Source: Pseudoalteromonas luteoviolacea NCIMB 1942
GTDB lineage: Bacteria > Pseudomonadota > Gammaproteobacteria > Enterobacterales > Alteromonadaceae
DNA: 64,000 bases
NCBI RefSeq assembly: GCF_001625595.1
Contig: NZ_AUXT01000173.1
Location: 23,440-87,439 of the forward strand
Direction of reading: 5' to 3'
Shown one piece after another: positions 1 through 9,242 of this stretch. Within the stretch, counting starts at the first letter, position 1. Each line of letters starts with the position of its first letter. The notes under the pieces were generated by a model. That model did no database searches. It was not told the DNA's origin and saw nothing but the letters and a program-made list of their open reading frames with translations. Made by a program: the position numbers and the translations under genes.

Positions 1-1737
1 AAGATATACAGCGCTCACACCAGTCGTTTTTAAAGCCTGCTTCATTACACGGGCTTCGTTTCTGTCCCGTACCAAGACACAAATGTCAGCGGCTTTTACA
101 GGTTCACCACCAATATGTGCTTGGCCATCTTTTGCTTTGGCGAGCAAGGCCGCTATTTTTGTCGCAAAAATTTTTGCCAACATCGGATATGCATGTGCTT
201 TGCTTGCAATTTCCCCCGCGTTGTCATAGACGCAAAATCGCAATACACTCTGTGAATCGCTTTCTATTGATAAACTTTTATCGGCGGGTTTGTCCTGCGC
301 ATCTACTGAATAAAATGGGATGGCATCATTAAATATAAAACTATTGTCATGCTGGGTAAAAATAGTATTTACGCTTTCTACAACCGTTTTGGCTGAGCGA
401 TAGTTCTTAGCTAATGTAAAGTGCCGGCTTTGCTCAACAGCGTGCTTAGCACCAATATATGTGAATATATCAGCCCCTCTAAAGCCATAAATCGCCTGTT
501 TAGGGTCACCTATCATTGTTAACCCACTGCTTTCACTATTTCGGTAAATAGTGCTAAAAATTCCGTATTGAACCGGATCTGTATCCTGAAACTCGTCAAT
601 GAGTGCAACTGGGTATTGCTGAACAATTTTGTTCGCTAAGTCTTCGCCTACGTCTGATCGCAACGCTTGGAATAAGTTACTCAACAAATCATCAGGAGAA
701 ATCGTACTCTGCATTTGTTTATGTTGCATTAAAATGACTTTTACATGCTCTAGGGCATGCTGCAACAATGCGATGGGAAACAAATGCTTAACTTTGTGAT
801 GTAAAGTCGCCATTTCATCAAATTGGGCAACTATTGAATGGCTGATTAGTTCTGCGTTCTTTTTGTAGTTTTTCGGGTCACTTAGCTGAGCACTGCCCCA
901 CAAAGAAAATGAATGCCCACTACTACCAAATTCAAAGTACCAATGATCCGACTCACTATATTCGGCCAATGCCTGAATATTTCCTTTTCGTCCTGGCGCT
1001 TTATTTTTAGCAAGTGCGGAGCTCTCTAAACACCCGATAAAGTCAGACTCTCGCAGTGCGATTTTAAACTGCATAGCGCGTTGCTGATACTGTGTTCTCG
1101 CAGTTAACACATCCTCCAATTTTACTTGTGGCGTTAATACTGCACTCGATTTGCTCAAAAGTGGCAACAACTTTTTCATTAAACTTTGTGGATGAGCAAA
1201 CTGCTCCAATACAAGCGCCGTTTGTTCCTTATCTAATGCGTATAAAAACCTGCGCCAATAATCCTCGATGGCCGTTTTTATTAGTTCGGTTTCGTCTAGA
1301 ATAAATTCCAAGTTAAAACTCAACCTAGACTCAAAGGCATGTTGCTTTAACATCCTTTGACAAAAGCCGTGAATAGTAAAAATCGCTGCCTCATCCATAG
1401 ACTTTGCAGCAGCATCAAGTAACGTAAACGCTTTTTGCTTGTCTTCTACCCGCGATAACAACGCTGTAATTATCGGATCTTCGCAAGGGGCGCCTAACAA
1501 GGCGTCTCTCGCGTCAATAATTCTCGCCCTAACTCGGTCTTTGATTTCTTGCGTTGCCGCCTCGGTAAAGGTAACAACCAAGATTTGCTCAACCCCAAGC
1601 ACCGCTTCTTGGTCCTTACCAGTAAGCCCTAATAAATAACGTAAATACAAAGCCGTAATCGTGTATGTTTTGCCCGTACCGGCACTCGCTTCGATTAAAT
1701 TATGGCCATGCAACGGCATGGAAAGCGGATTAAGCAT
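1..1737 (-). CDS. recB: RecB, exodeoxyribonuclease V beta subunit (5' part, runs off window)
   Basis: This is the N-terminal 579 codons of the RecB helicase-nuclease subunit of RecBCD, which processes double-strand DNA ends for recombination. The reverse-strand translation starts MLNPLSMPLHGHNLIEASAG and continues into the UvrD-type Walker A motif (ASAGTGKT). Further helicase motifs follow: VVTFTEAA, IFTIHGFC, LIDEFQDTDPVQY and MIGDPKQAIYGFRGAD, then NYRS. The C-terminal nuclease domain lies outside the window. The ATG at 1737 overlaps the recC stop by 8 nt, so the two genes are translationally coupled in the usual recC-recB order. The frame is open to base 1. Confidence 0.96.
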   Translation of the reverse strand, partial: MLNPLSMPLHGHNLIEASAGTGKTYTITALYLRYLLGLTGKDQEAVLGVEQILVVTFTEAATQEIKDRVRARIIDARDALLGAPCEDPIITALLSRVEDKQKAFTLLDAAAKSMDEAAIFTIHGFCQRMLKQHAFESRLSFNLEFILDETELIKTAIEDYWRRFLYALDKEQTALVLEQFAHPQSLMKKLLPLLSKSSAVLTPQVKLEDVLTARTQYQQRAMQFKIALRESDFIGCLESSALAKNKAPGRKGNIQALAEYSESDHWYFEFGSSGHSFSLWGSAQLSDPKNYKKNAELISHSIVAQFDEMATLHHKVKHLFPIALLQHALEHVKVILMQHKQMQSTISPDDLLSNLFQALRSDVGEDLANKIVQQYPVALIDEFQDTDPVQYGIFSTIYRNSESSGLTMIGDPKQAIYGFRGADIFTYIGAKHAVEQSRHFTLAKNYRSAKTVVESVNTIFTQHDNSFIFNDAIPFYSVDAQDKPADKSLSIESDSQSVLRFCVYDNAGEIASKAHAYPMLAKIFATKIAALLAKAKDGQAHIGGEPVKAADICVLVRDRNEARVMKQALKTTGVSAVYL

Positions 1738-4700
1738 CTCCATGGTGAGCCTCCTGTTCAAGTGCTATCATGGGGCCTAAAATAGATTTACTTAATAACA
1801 TAAACTCTTCAAGGCAAGGTTCAAGCGCGCTAAAATTAAGCGCCACATACGGGTCTTCTGACTCACCAATACCAACATACTGCCCACCAGCAAATTTACT
1901 TTGTGCTTTACTCAAATCATCGCTGCTGGCAAACGCATAACTCGTGGCAGGAAAGAATGGAACTGGCCGAGTTATTATTTGTTTATAAAAATCAACCCAT
2001 TCGTAAAGTAGCCGCTCAGCACTCTTGCTGTCAATTGGCTCAAAAGTCACTTGTTCATCTAACCCAATAACCACCGTTGGCATTGCTGAAACTGTTAAGT
2101 TCGCCAGCAAATGACATAAAAACGCCCTTATTTTATCTTTTGCTTTAATGCTGGCCGGACGATAGAACACTTGTTTAGTAGCCGTCAGTTTATCTAGCCA
2201 GCCGACCAGTTTTACATCATTAATTTCTAATGAAACTTCAACCGGTGCACGCAAGTCCGTTAAGTGTGACTTTAATATTCCTACCATAGGTAAAACACGT
2301 TGCTGAAGAGACTCTAACTGGATTTCACCGATAAACGCTTGTCCAAGTTCACCCCTTTGCAAGACTTGTGCAGCCTTAATCGGTGAATTATTCAAGCTAC
2401 ACTCGACAATTTCTTGTAAATACTGGTATCTGGTTAGTGGGTCTAATGCAAAAGGTTCTGAGTCGTCTTGATATTCAGCCACGGGGTTTATTTTTACCCC
2501 CAGACAATATAGATAAAAATAGTTTTGTGGCGCAATACAAGCTCGCATCAATTGATTGATTTCTAACTCATCTGGTAATAGGCACTCAATAGGCGAAGCG
2601 GGTGTCGATGCTTGCGCTTCAAATGATAACAGCCAGTTTGGGTTATAACTGTGCTGCAAGCCTTTTGTGTAGTGAATAGGATTAAACGGTTGGAGCGGCG
2701 CATACAGTTTCAGATTTATGCTTGGTTTAATCGCACTATCTGGGTAGTAAAAGCTTCGGTCAATATACTCAAACAGCTCACTCACTAACACTGAAGGTAC
2801 TTGTACCTCGTTGTTGAAACATGATCGACCAATAAAACTGATATAAAAGTGTTGTCGAGCACTCAATAGTGCTTCCAGAAACAAATACCTATCATCCAAT
2901 TTTCGTGAACGGTCACCTTTTCGGCGTGTCGAGTTGGGGACTAAATCAAACCCAATTGGCTGCACTTGCCGAGGATAATCCGCATCATTCATACCTAGCA
3001 AGCACACTACCTTAAACGGTACGGCGCGCATTGGCATCAGTGTACAAAAATTAACGGCCCCTGATAGAAAACGCTGTCCGACACCTTTTTCCTGAATTCC
3101 TTGCTTTATTAAATATGCCAAAACGCGCGGTTCAACAACCCCTGACATATCCCCATTTTCAAAATGTTTTTGTAAAGTGTCAGTTAGTTTAGTAAGCAAC
3201 ATCAAGTCCCAACTTTGTTCAGCCTCTTGATGGTAAAATTCACCAATTAACTGCTTTAACAACTCAGCTTTTTGAGCCAAGTTCGCAGGACGATTAAGAT
3301 TTGTTTTTGCTACATTGAGCGCCTCAGTAAATGCAACTAACTTACTCAAAGTGTTAATTGCCATTCCTTCAACTAAATCAGCTGGATATACATCTCCAAA
3401 AGCAATATCCTCACGTGCACTTGCGATACCTAATAACAGGCGATTAAGACCATGCAACCAGGTATTTAGAGGGATTTCAGGTAAGCCATGCTCTGCTTTA
3501 TTACTTGCATCCAAACCCCACTTAATCGCCACCTGCTCCAACCAATATTTAATCTGCTCAAACTCCCGCTCTTCAACTTCGAAGCGATTTGCAATGGCCT
3601 CCACACCTAATAAATCCAAAATATCCGATACCCCAAATCGGCTGAAAGGCAAATTAACTAAGGTGACAAAAGAGGTTAATACAGGCTTTTCTTGTTCAAT
3701 CGCCATATCAGCCAACGCAAAAGGAATTTTGCGTGTTTCTTGTGCACTGCCAAAAACCGCCTCAATGTAAGGGCTGTAACGTCCTACATCTGGCATCATC
3801 ACAATCACATCTTTGGGTGTTAAATCAGGATGCTGATTGAATAGCCCCAACAAATGATCGTGCAAACATTCAACTTCTCTTAAAGGAGTATGGCAATCTT
3901 GTAACCTAATGCTATTGTCATCTAAATTGATAGCAATTTTACCTTCATCATTTACAAACCAGTTTGGATCTGCCTGCAGCGATTCGCCTTTAAATGCCAG
4001 TTGATAAACTTCTTCCTGTATTTTAGACAATAGACTGTCTGTAAAGTCCTCTACAAATCCATCAAGCCATCGTGCATCTAGTTGTAGTAATTGCTCAAGA
4101 TAATCTCGCCCTAATTTCCCCCAAGAGGACAACAAAGGGTTACCGACATTATAGTAGTCTTGCTCTTGGTCATTTTGAGCATCAATAGATGGGCGCTTGG
4201 CAAATTTTGCATTAATCTTCGCCTGTGTTTTTTCATCTACCAAATCTCCCCAGTAATGCTCACTGGGGTTAAAAAAGAACAGTAATACTTCGGTTTTGCT
4301 GCCCAATGCCTGAAAAACCTCAAGCTGACTTGTAGGCATAGCCGACAAACCAAAAATAGAAATTCGCTCTGGCAACTCTTCAGCTCGCGCATTTGTCAGT
4401 GCTGTAATTAATTGCTCGTGCATGTTTGCGCGATTGTAGGCACTTTGCCCCAGCTGTTGCGTATGAGAAAGCAGCGCGCGCCATAAATCAGGCTGCCAAT
4501 TTGCGATCGTTACATCAACATCAGTTAACTTATCTTCTCCAGATCCCCATATAGCCAACCAATCCGGCCTATACATCAAATATTGGTCATAGACGTCGGC
4601 AATTTTCTCACACAGTGAAAACAGCTTTAGTCCATCTAGCTCATCAGTATCTAACTCAGACACATCATTTGCGTCTAGCCCCAAATAATTGGCCAAAGCT

Positions 4701-5026
4701 GAGTATTCTGATTTAAGAAGTTTCGTGGGCAGAATGTTGAATAACTTCCACGTCATATTGGCTTTGTTGTAAGGCGACTCAGCTGGCACATCAGGTAAAA
4801 ACTGCTGATATAGGCGCCATATAAAACTGAGCGGTAGCGGAAAATCTATCTGTGCAGCAACTCCCACACTTGTACTCAAGCCATTTTTAAGCCATTGAGA
4901 CATCCCAGGTGATTGCACCAGCACAATTTCTTGTTGAAATGGATCATCGAGCGGCGCTGTTTTCATCACCGTATTAAATTGGCTTTGCAGCGCTTCCATA
5001 CGGTTAGACTGAATTATATGCAACAT
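1730..5026 (-). CDS. recC: RecC, exodeoxyribonuclease V gamma subunit
   Basis: RecC is the Chi-recognising, inactivated helicase-nuclease scaffold of RecBCD. The 1098-residue product has the typical length and the characteristic start MLHIIQSNRMEALQ. Conserved segments include VQSPGMSQWLK, ISIFGLSAMP, LLFFFNPSEHYWGD, VIVMMPDVGRYSPYI and CLLGMNDADYPR. It sits directly upstream of recB with an 8-nt overlap. No good ribosome binding site lies ahead of the ATG, but the N-terminus matches the family start. Confidence 0.97.
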   Translation of the reverse strand: MLHIIQSNRMEALQSQFNTVMKTAPLDDPFQQEIVLVQSPGMSQWLKNGLSTSVGVAAQIDFPLPLSFIWRLYQQFLPDVPAESPYNKANMTWKLFNILPTKLLKSEYSALANYLGLDANDVSELDTDELDGLKLFSLCEKIADVYDQYLMYRPDWLAIWGSGEDKLTDVDVTIANWQPDLWRALLSHTQQLGQSAYNRANMHEQLITALTNARAEELPERISIFGLSAMPTSQLEVFQALGSKTEVLLFFFNPSEHYWGDLVDEKTQAKINAKFAKRPSIDAQNDQEQDYYNVGNPLLSSWGKLGRDYLEQLLQLDARWLDGFVEDFTDSLLSKIQEEVYQLAFKGESLQADPNWFVNDEGKIAINLDDNSIRLQDCHTPLREVECLHDHLLGLFNQHPDLTPKDVIVMMPDVGRYSPYIEAVFGSAQETRKIPFALADMAIEQEKPVLTSFVTLVNLPFSRFGVSDILDLLGVEAIANRFEVEEREFEQIKYWLEQVAIKWGLDASNKAEHGLPEIPLNTWLHGLNRLLLGIASAREDIAFGDVYPADLVEGMAINTLSKLVAFTEALNVAKTNLNRPANLAQKAELLKQLIGEFYHQEAEQSWDLMLLTKLTDTLQKHFENGDMSGVVEPRVLAYLIKQGIQEKGVGQRFLSGAVNFCTLMPMRAVPFKVVCLLGMNDADYPRQVQPIGFDLVPNSTRRKGDRSRKLDDRYLFLEALLSARQHFYISFIGRSCFNNEVQVPSVLVSELFEYIDRSFYYPDSAIKPSINLKLYAPLQPFNPIHYTKGLQHSYNPNWLLSFEAQASTPASPIECLLPDELEINQLMRACIAPQNYFYLYCLGVKINPVAEYQDDSEPFALDPLTRYQYLQEIVECSLNNSPIKAAQVLQRGELGQAFIGEIQLESLQQRVLPMVGILKSHLTDLRAPVEVSLEINDVKLVGWLDKLTATKQVFYRPASIKAKDKIRAFLCHLLANLTVSAMPTVVIGLDEQVTFEPIDSKSAERLLYEWVDFYKQIITRPVPFFPATSYAFASSDDLSKAQSKFAGGQYVGIGESEDPYVALNFSALEPCLEEFMLLSKSILGPMIALEQEAHHGDA

Positions 5027-5133
5027 AAGAATTTAGCTGGAAATAGACAAGGATCAACAGTTTAAAAAAAATGTCCAAGATAGAACAGTAAAATAATCAA
5101 ATAACGTCGTATTGATGGCGTAATATCGACTCA

Positions 5134-6165
5134 TTAGAACAAATCGATATCACTGCTCTCAATATGGTTTGTAACCTGTTTACGAGAAACCAGCTCCTCA
5201 TAAAAACTCACTTGATCCCTACCATGCTCTTTCGCAAAATAAAGTGCCTTGTCGGCATTTTCTAGCACGTTAATTGGAAAGTCATATGGGCTTATTCGGG
5301 CTAATCCCACGCTGACAGTTAACTGCTTAACAAAAGGGAACTGTGTTTGGTGCACCAAATTGAGAAATTTACTCATTTTATCCTTGATGGAGTTGTAATC
5401 TACCGGTTCAAACACAATAACGAACTCCTCGCCACCAAACCGAAACAACAGATCCGTAGAGCGAAAAAAGTCCTGCATACGCTGTGCTAAGATCAGCAGC
5501 ACTTCGTCACCGCAAACATGTCCATATGTGTCGTTCACATTTTTGAAGTGATCAATGTCAATCATCGCTAACCAAGACGTTGCACCTTGATGTTGGGAGC
5601 GAAGATCTTTACCGTCTCTAATCGATCTATTTTGCTCAATCATCTGCTTTTCTAGCAGCTGCTTAAGCTTTTTATCGAATGTTTGCCGATTCAGCAGACC
5701 TGTTAATTTGTCCCTTTCATTTTCACGCAGGATAGTTAAGTAGTTTTCATAAATACGCACAAACGCATTCAACATTACTTGCTGCGCGCTATCCAACCCT
5801 TCACATTCCACTTCGATGGCACCAACGGGGGTGTCATGGATAACAATCGGTAACCAGCGCCTTTCTGTTCCGGAGGGATCTTGCATCGTGATGCTGCACG
5901 CGGACTGTAAACACGAACTAAGCTCTCTATGTGGCATATCAATGACTTCTCGGTCTAGCCACTCGTACTCTCCAACGTCTCGTACATTTAATGATAAACT
6001 GCGTTCGACATTACATGGCTCATTGCCACTGATAGTCTTGTATACCGAGATACTTTGACACACTATAAATTCCTGTATCGTGGACAGTAAGCTATATTCT
6101 AATGAGTCGATATCTCTCGTTTTGGTAATTCTAATTACTGAATTTAACAACTCTTCTTGCATCAC
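5134..6165 (-). CDS. Diguanylate cyclase with N-terminal GAF-like region
   Basis: A 343-residue protein predicted to make c-di-GMP from two GTP. The C-terminal half is a GGDEF domain: DKLTGLLNRQTF near residue 155, then MIDIDHFKNVNDTYGH and the signature FRFGGEEFVIVF. The GGEEF active site is intact. The first 150 residues have no membrane segment and look like a small GAF-type sensor, which is inferred from length and position rather than clear motifs. No RxxD inhibitory site is obvious just before GGEEF. It reads in the same direction as the next GGDEF gene upstream, across a 225-bp gap, so the two are probably separate transcripts. Confidence 0.9.
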   Translation of the reverse strand: MMQEELLNSVIRITKTRDIDSLEYSLLSTIQEFIVCQSISVYKTISGNEPCNVERSLSLNVRDVGEYEWLDREVIDMPHRELSSCLQSACSITMQDPSGTERRWLPIVIHDTPVGAIEVECEGLDSAQQVMLNAFVRIYENYLTILRENERDKLTGLLNRQTFDKKLKQLLEKQMIEQNRSIRDGKDLRSQHQGATSWLAMIDIDHFKNVNDTYGHVCGDEVLLILAQRMQDFFRSTDLLFRFGGEEFVIVFEPVDYNSIKDKMSKFLNLVHQTQFPFVKQLTVSVGLARISPYDFPINVLENADKALYFAKEHGRDQVSFYEELVSRKQVTNHIESSDIDLF

Positions 6166-6390
6166 ACGCCCATAAGGTACTTGTTGTCTTACGCAACCAG
6201 AGTTTTAAAACCACTAGTCTGCACTCTATATGAAACCAGAAGTAAGGCGTATCGGCCCAGCCTTCCTGGGTTCAGTGAAATTTCACGCTCAACGCATTAT
6301 GTTTAATTATTAGCCACTTTTCTATGTTCAGCAATTGAAAATTCCATATTGCCTTAAATACCCCAGCAGAGCGCCTTTATGCAGAAAAGA

Positions 6391-7371
6391 TTAATTACAC
6401 ACAGTTACTTTATTGCGACCACTATTTTTTGACCGGTATAACGCTTTGTCCAACCTTTGCAAGAACGCCACTAGCTCTTCTCCTTTAACAATTTGTGCAA
6501 CACCAAAGCTTCCTGTCACTTGTTTAGCACACGAGAGCTCAATGGCTGCCAATACACTTCTTAGCTTTTCGGCAGCAACAGCAGCTTGTTCACATGCTGT
6601 GTTTTGACACACAATTAAAAACTCTTCACCTCCCCATCTACCACAAATATCTGCGCTACGCATATGGCTACTCATCATATTTGCAACAGAGGTCAGCACG
6701 ATATCTCCGGTCTGGTGGCCAAATAGATCGTTAAATTGTTTAAAACTATCCAAATCCAACAAGATTGCAGAACAATCACTTTGATAACGCTGCACGATAT
6801 CATGTTGGCTAACGAGCACTTCATTCATTTTTCGTCTGTTATAAAGGCCAGTCAAATCATCCGTGACAGATAACAACTCCAATTGCATTGCATTACTTTT
6901 TTCATCCGTAACGTCTTGCATTAGGCCAACTGAATTAAGCGGTTGCCCAATCGAATTGTAAAAAGTCTCACAGAAATGTTTGATATATCGAGTTTGGCCA
7001 TCTGGTGTTTTAATACTATGCTCAAACACTTTTTTTTGTCCGCCGAGAATAACGTCCTCAGTGATAGACCGTGCGATATTGTTATTGTGTTCACTGATAA
7101 TCAAATCAAGAAAAACATCCCAGCTAAGCACCTTGGTTTTGGTATCTCCACCTAATAACAGAATTTGAAGCTCTTCAGACAATGTAAGTTTATAGCTCAA
7201 GTGATTTAAGCTCCATGTACCGACTTTCGCTAACTTCTGGATTTCTCTCAGTTTATGATTTTCCAGCTTTGAGGCCGATACCATTTGAGATAGCTGATGA
7301 TTCTCCATCTCCAAATCAAGAATTTGTTGCTCCAGCAATTCAATTTGCTGCTTCAATGACTCGTCGCTCAT
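6391..7371 (-). CDS. PAS-GGDEF diguanylate cyclase
   Basis: About 326 residues. An N-terminal coiled coil (leucine-rich, residues 1-45) is followed by a PAS/PAC region (KVGTWSLNHLSYKLTLSEE, then TRYIKHFCETFYN and VGLMQDVTDEK). The GGDEF domain has DDLTGLYNRRK and RWGGEEFLIVC, so the active site is intact. It is probably a cytoplasmic sensor-cyclase. The start is uncertain: an in-frame GTG at 7380 also exists and neither has a strong ribosome binding site, so the ATG at 7371 was chosen. It differs from the downstream GGDEF gene in its sensor domain, so this is not a recent tandem duplication. Confidence 0.88.
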   Translation of the reverse strand: MSDESLKQQIELLEQQILDLEMENHQLSQMVSASKLENHKLREIQKLAKVGTWSLNHLSYKLTLSEELQILLLGGDTKTKVLSWDVFLDLIISEHNNNIARSITEDVILGGQKKVFEHSIKTPDGQTRYIKHFCETFYNSIGQPLNSVGLMQDVTDEKSNAMQLELLSVTDDLTGLYNRRKMNEVLVSQHDIVQRYQSDCSAILLDLDSFKQFNDLFGHQTGDIVLTSVANMMSSHMRSADICGRWGGEEFLIVCQNTACEQAAVAAEKLRSVLAAIELSCAKQVTGSFGVAQIVKGEELVAFLQRLDKALYRSKNSGRNKVTVCN

Positions 7372-7468
7372 AGACACCACATATGGCTAAACGATAAAAC
7401 CTGACATTTATCTATCCAGCACAGCATAACTGACTTACGTGTATAACATCTGGCCATAAACAACCCCA

Positions 7469-8551
7469 CTACCTACCCGAAAGAACCTGTTCAGCCAATT
7501 TAGTACCAGCCAACCTCGCACTGATTTTTTGATATGCAATACCTCTGGCAGTCGAAATATCGTCAGCAAATGGAGAAAAACCACAATCATCCGTCGTGCC
7601 AAGCTGAGACACGGGAATAAAGTTTGCAGCCATTAAAATAAGATCTCGAATGTCTTCTGCGGTTTCTATATTGGGATCTATGGGGTTAGTAACGCCTATA
7701 AAAACTTTTTGTGAGGGTTTAATAATACTGCCTAATAATCGCAACACTTTTTTAGGCTCTTGCTCCCCTCTCAAAGCAACATAAAAACAGCCCGCTTTGA
7801 TATTGAATAATGTTGGCAATAAATGTTTGTAATCTATCTCTGCACTGTGTGTCGCATCGATATCAGCGCCAGGGCACGTGTGCACGCCAATGCGCTGTCG
7901 CTCTGATCTACTAAACTCCGCTAAACATGTGTTAATTAGGTCAACAAATGATTGTAACATACCACCTGAAGGGTCAAGCTTTAAAGATAACCTTGCTTCT
8001 GTAAAGTCAATTTGCACTTTATGCGCCCCGAGTGCCAAACACCTTTTTACTTCAGAAACATGTTCCTTAATTAAGTCATTTATGAACTGTTGATGGCTAT
8101 ATCCCTCCAGCCCATTGGGAGGATAAACCAAGCTTAGCATTGACGGCGAAATCACAGCTTGTTTGACTGGCTTGGACGTTTGCTTAATTGCAAACGCCAG
8201 AAATTCATCTGCTGTGTGCTCATACTTAAATGGTGCTTTACATAGGTGAGGAGCAAATAATCGCTTATGCCCATCCGAAAAATCAACTACCAGCCCCTCT
8301 GGACCAAAACGCGGCGAGTGATGAAGACAATAGTGCGCAAACCCATCAAACTTTCGTTGTTCACCATCACTAAGTACTTCACAGCCTAATGCTTCTAATT
8401 CATGCATTACCTGTGAAGTTTCTTTTTCTGCCATTTTATTCAGTTCACTATAGGTTAACCTGCCCTCACAATAGTTTAGATACGCTTTAATCAACTCATC
8501 AGTGCGAGGAATAGAACCAATTTGTTCAGATGGGATTTTGTCTAGTTTCAT
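7469..8551 (-). CDS. Cobalamin-independent methionine synthase family protein (MetE C-terminal domain-like)
   Basis: About 360 residues, the size of stand-alone MetE catalytic-domain proteins rather than the roughly 750-residue full MetE. The family start IPSEQIGSIPRTDEL is present. Candidate zinc ligands are visible: GVHTCPGAD (His and Cys), LRGEQEP (Glu) and TTDDCGFSPF (Cys). It therefore probably transfers a methyl group to a thiol, but substrate and methyl donor cannot be read from the sequence. The frame stays open upstream to an ATG at 8644. The ATG at 8551 was preferred because family homology begins there, and the extra 31 residues look like untranslated leader. Confidence 0.82.
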   Translation of the reverse strand: MKLDKIPSEQIGSIPRTDELIKAYLNYCEGRLTYSELNKMAEKETSQVMHELEALGCEVLSDGEQRKFDGFAHYCLHHSPRFGPEGLVVDFSDGHKRLFAPHLCKAPFKYEHTADEFLAFAIKQTSKPVKQAVISPSMLSLVYPPNGLEGYSHQQFINDLIKEHVSEVKRCLALGAHKVQIDFTEARLSLKLDPSGGMLQSFVDLINTCLAEFSRSERQRIGVHTCPGADIDATHSAEIDYKHLLPTLFNIKAGCFYVALRGEQEPKKVLRLLGSIIKPSQKVFIGVTNPIDPNIETAEDIRDLILMAANFIPVSQLGTTDDCGFSPFADDISTARGIAYQKISARLAGTKLAEQVLSGR

Positions 8552-8716
8552 TCTTGAAATAATCACAACGGAGTCTAATGTAAGTATAGCAGCACAAAAC
8601 AATATGGACTTTGCGGCGTTGCAGTGTAATACGCTGTAATACATTCTTGTGCTAACTTTACCTTCAATGTCTCAACGTAGTTAAACCATACAATGCAAAT
8701 TTGAAAAGGAGTTAAA

Positions 8717-9202
8717 ATGGATGCGCCAAATACATTCTATTTCGATATTTTACAAGAAAAGTCAGAGCAAGAAGTAATAATACCAGGCCAAGACAAGGAT
8801 AAATTAGAGACTACTTCCACCTGGGTTATCTATAGACAAGTCGGTGGAAATGCAGGAGCAGTGAATTATGTAGAAAAGCCTATCATCATAGAACAAGAGG
8901 CGGAACTTCAAGAGTACACATTGGTATTTACTATACATGAGAAAGGCTTTAGATTTTCTGACTCACTGCCATTGTTTGACCTTATCATCAACCCGGCTAC
9001 GCAAAAGTTTTCATATGAACTTTCCACTGATAAGACAACATGTACAGTGAACGTATCGAAGAAAGAGTTAGTGACGACCGCAGCTGAAGCCAGATTTAAC
9101 TTTTTGTTAACACAGATAGACATAGTCACTGACGACAGCAACCTTGAATTGCAACACACAGCACCCATCGACCCAGTGATAGTTATCCGAAGACCAAAAT
9201 AA
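8717..9202 (+). CDS. Hypothetical protein, 161 aa
   Basis: A soluble, acidic 161-residue protein with no signal peptide, membrane span or motif I recognise. A strong ribosome binding site (AAAAGGAGTTAAA before ATG) supports it as a real gene. Alternating hydrophobic and polar residues (YTLVFTIHEKGFRF, FDLIINPATQKFSYEL) suggest a mostly beta-sheet protein. It stands alone, divergent from the MetE-like gene and convergent with the Ser/Thr kinase gene. No function is assigned. Confidence 0.8.
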   Translation: MDAPNTFYFDILQEKSEQEVIIPGQDKDKLETTSTWVIYRQVGGNAGAVNYVEKPIIIEQEAELQEYTLVFTIHEKGFRFSDSLPLFDLIINPATQKFSYELSTDKTTCTVNVSKKELVTTAAEARFNFLLTQIDIVTDDSNLELQHTAPIDPVIVIRRPK

Positions 9203-9211
9203 ATTATAGGA

Positions 9212-9233
9212 TGGGCCTATAAATTTAGGCCCA
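9212..9233. terminator. Stem-loop between convergent genes
   Basis: A perfect 8-bp stem, TGGGCCTA / TAGGCCCA, with a 6-nt loop lies in the 40-bp gap between the orphan gene and the kinase gene. There is no good T-tract on either side, so it is a weak or bidirectional terminator at best. Confidence 0.5.
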
Positions 9234-9242
9234 CAGATATGT

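Noticed and set aside
3315..3770. 151-codon plus-strand frame inside recC
   Set aside because: It lies wholly antisense to a conserved gene, with low-complexity content and no initiation signal.
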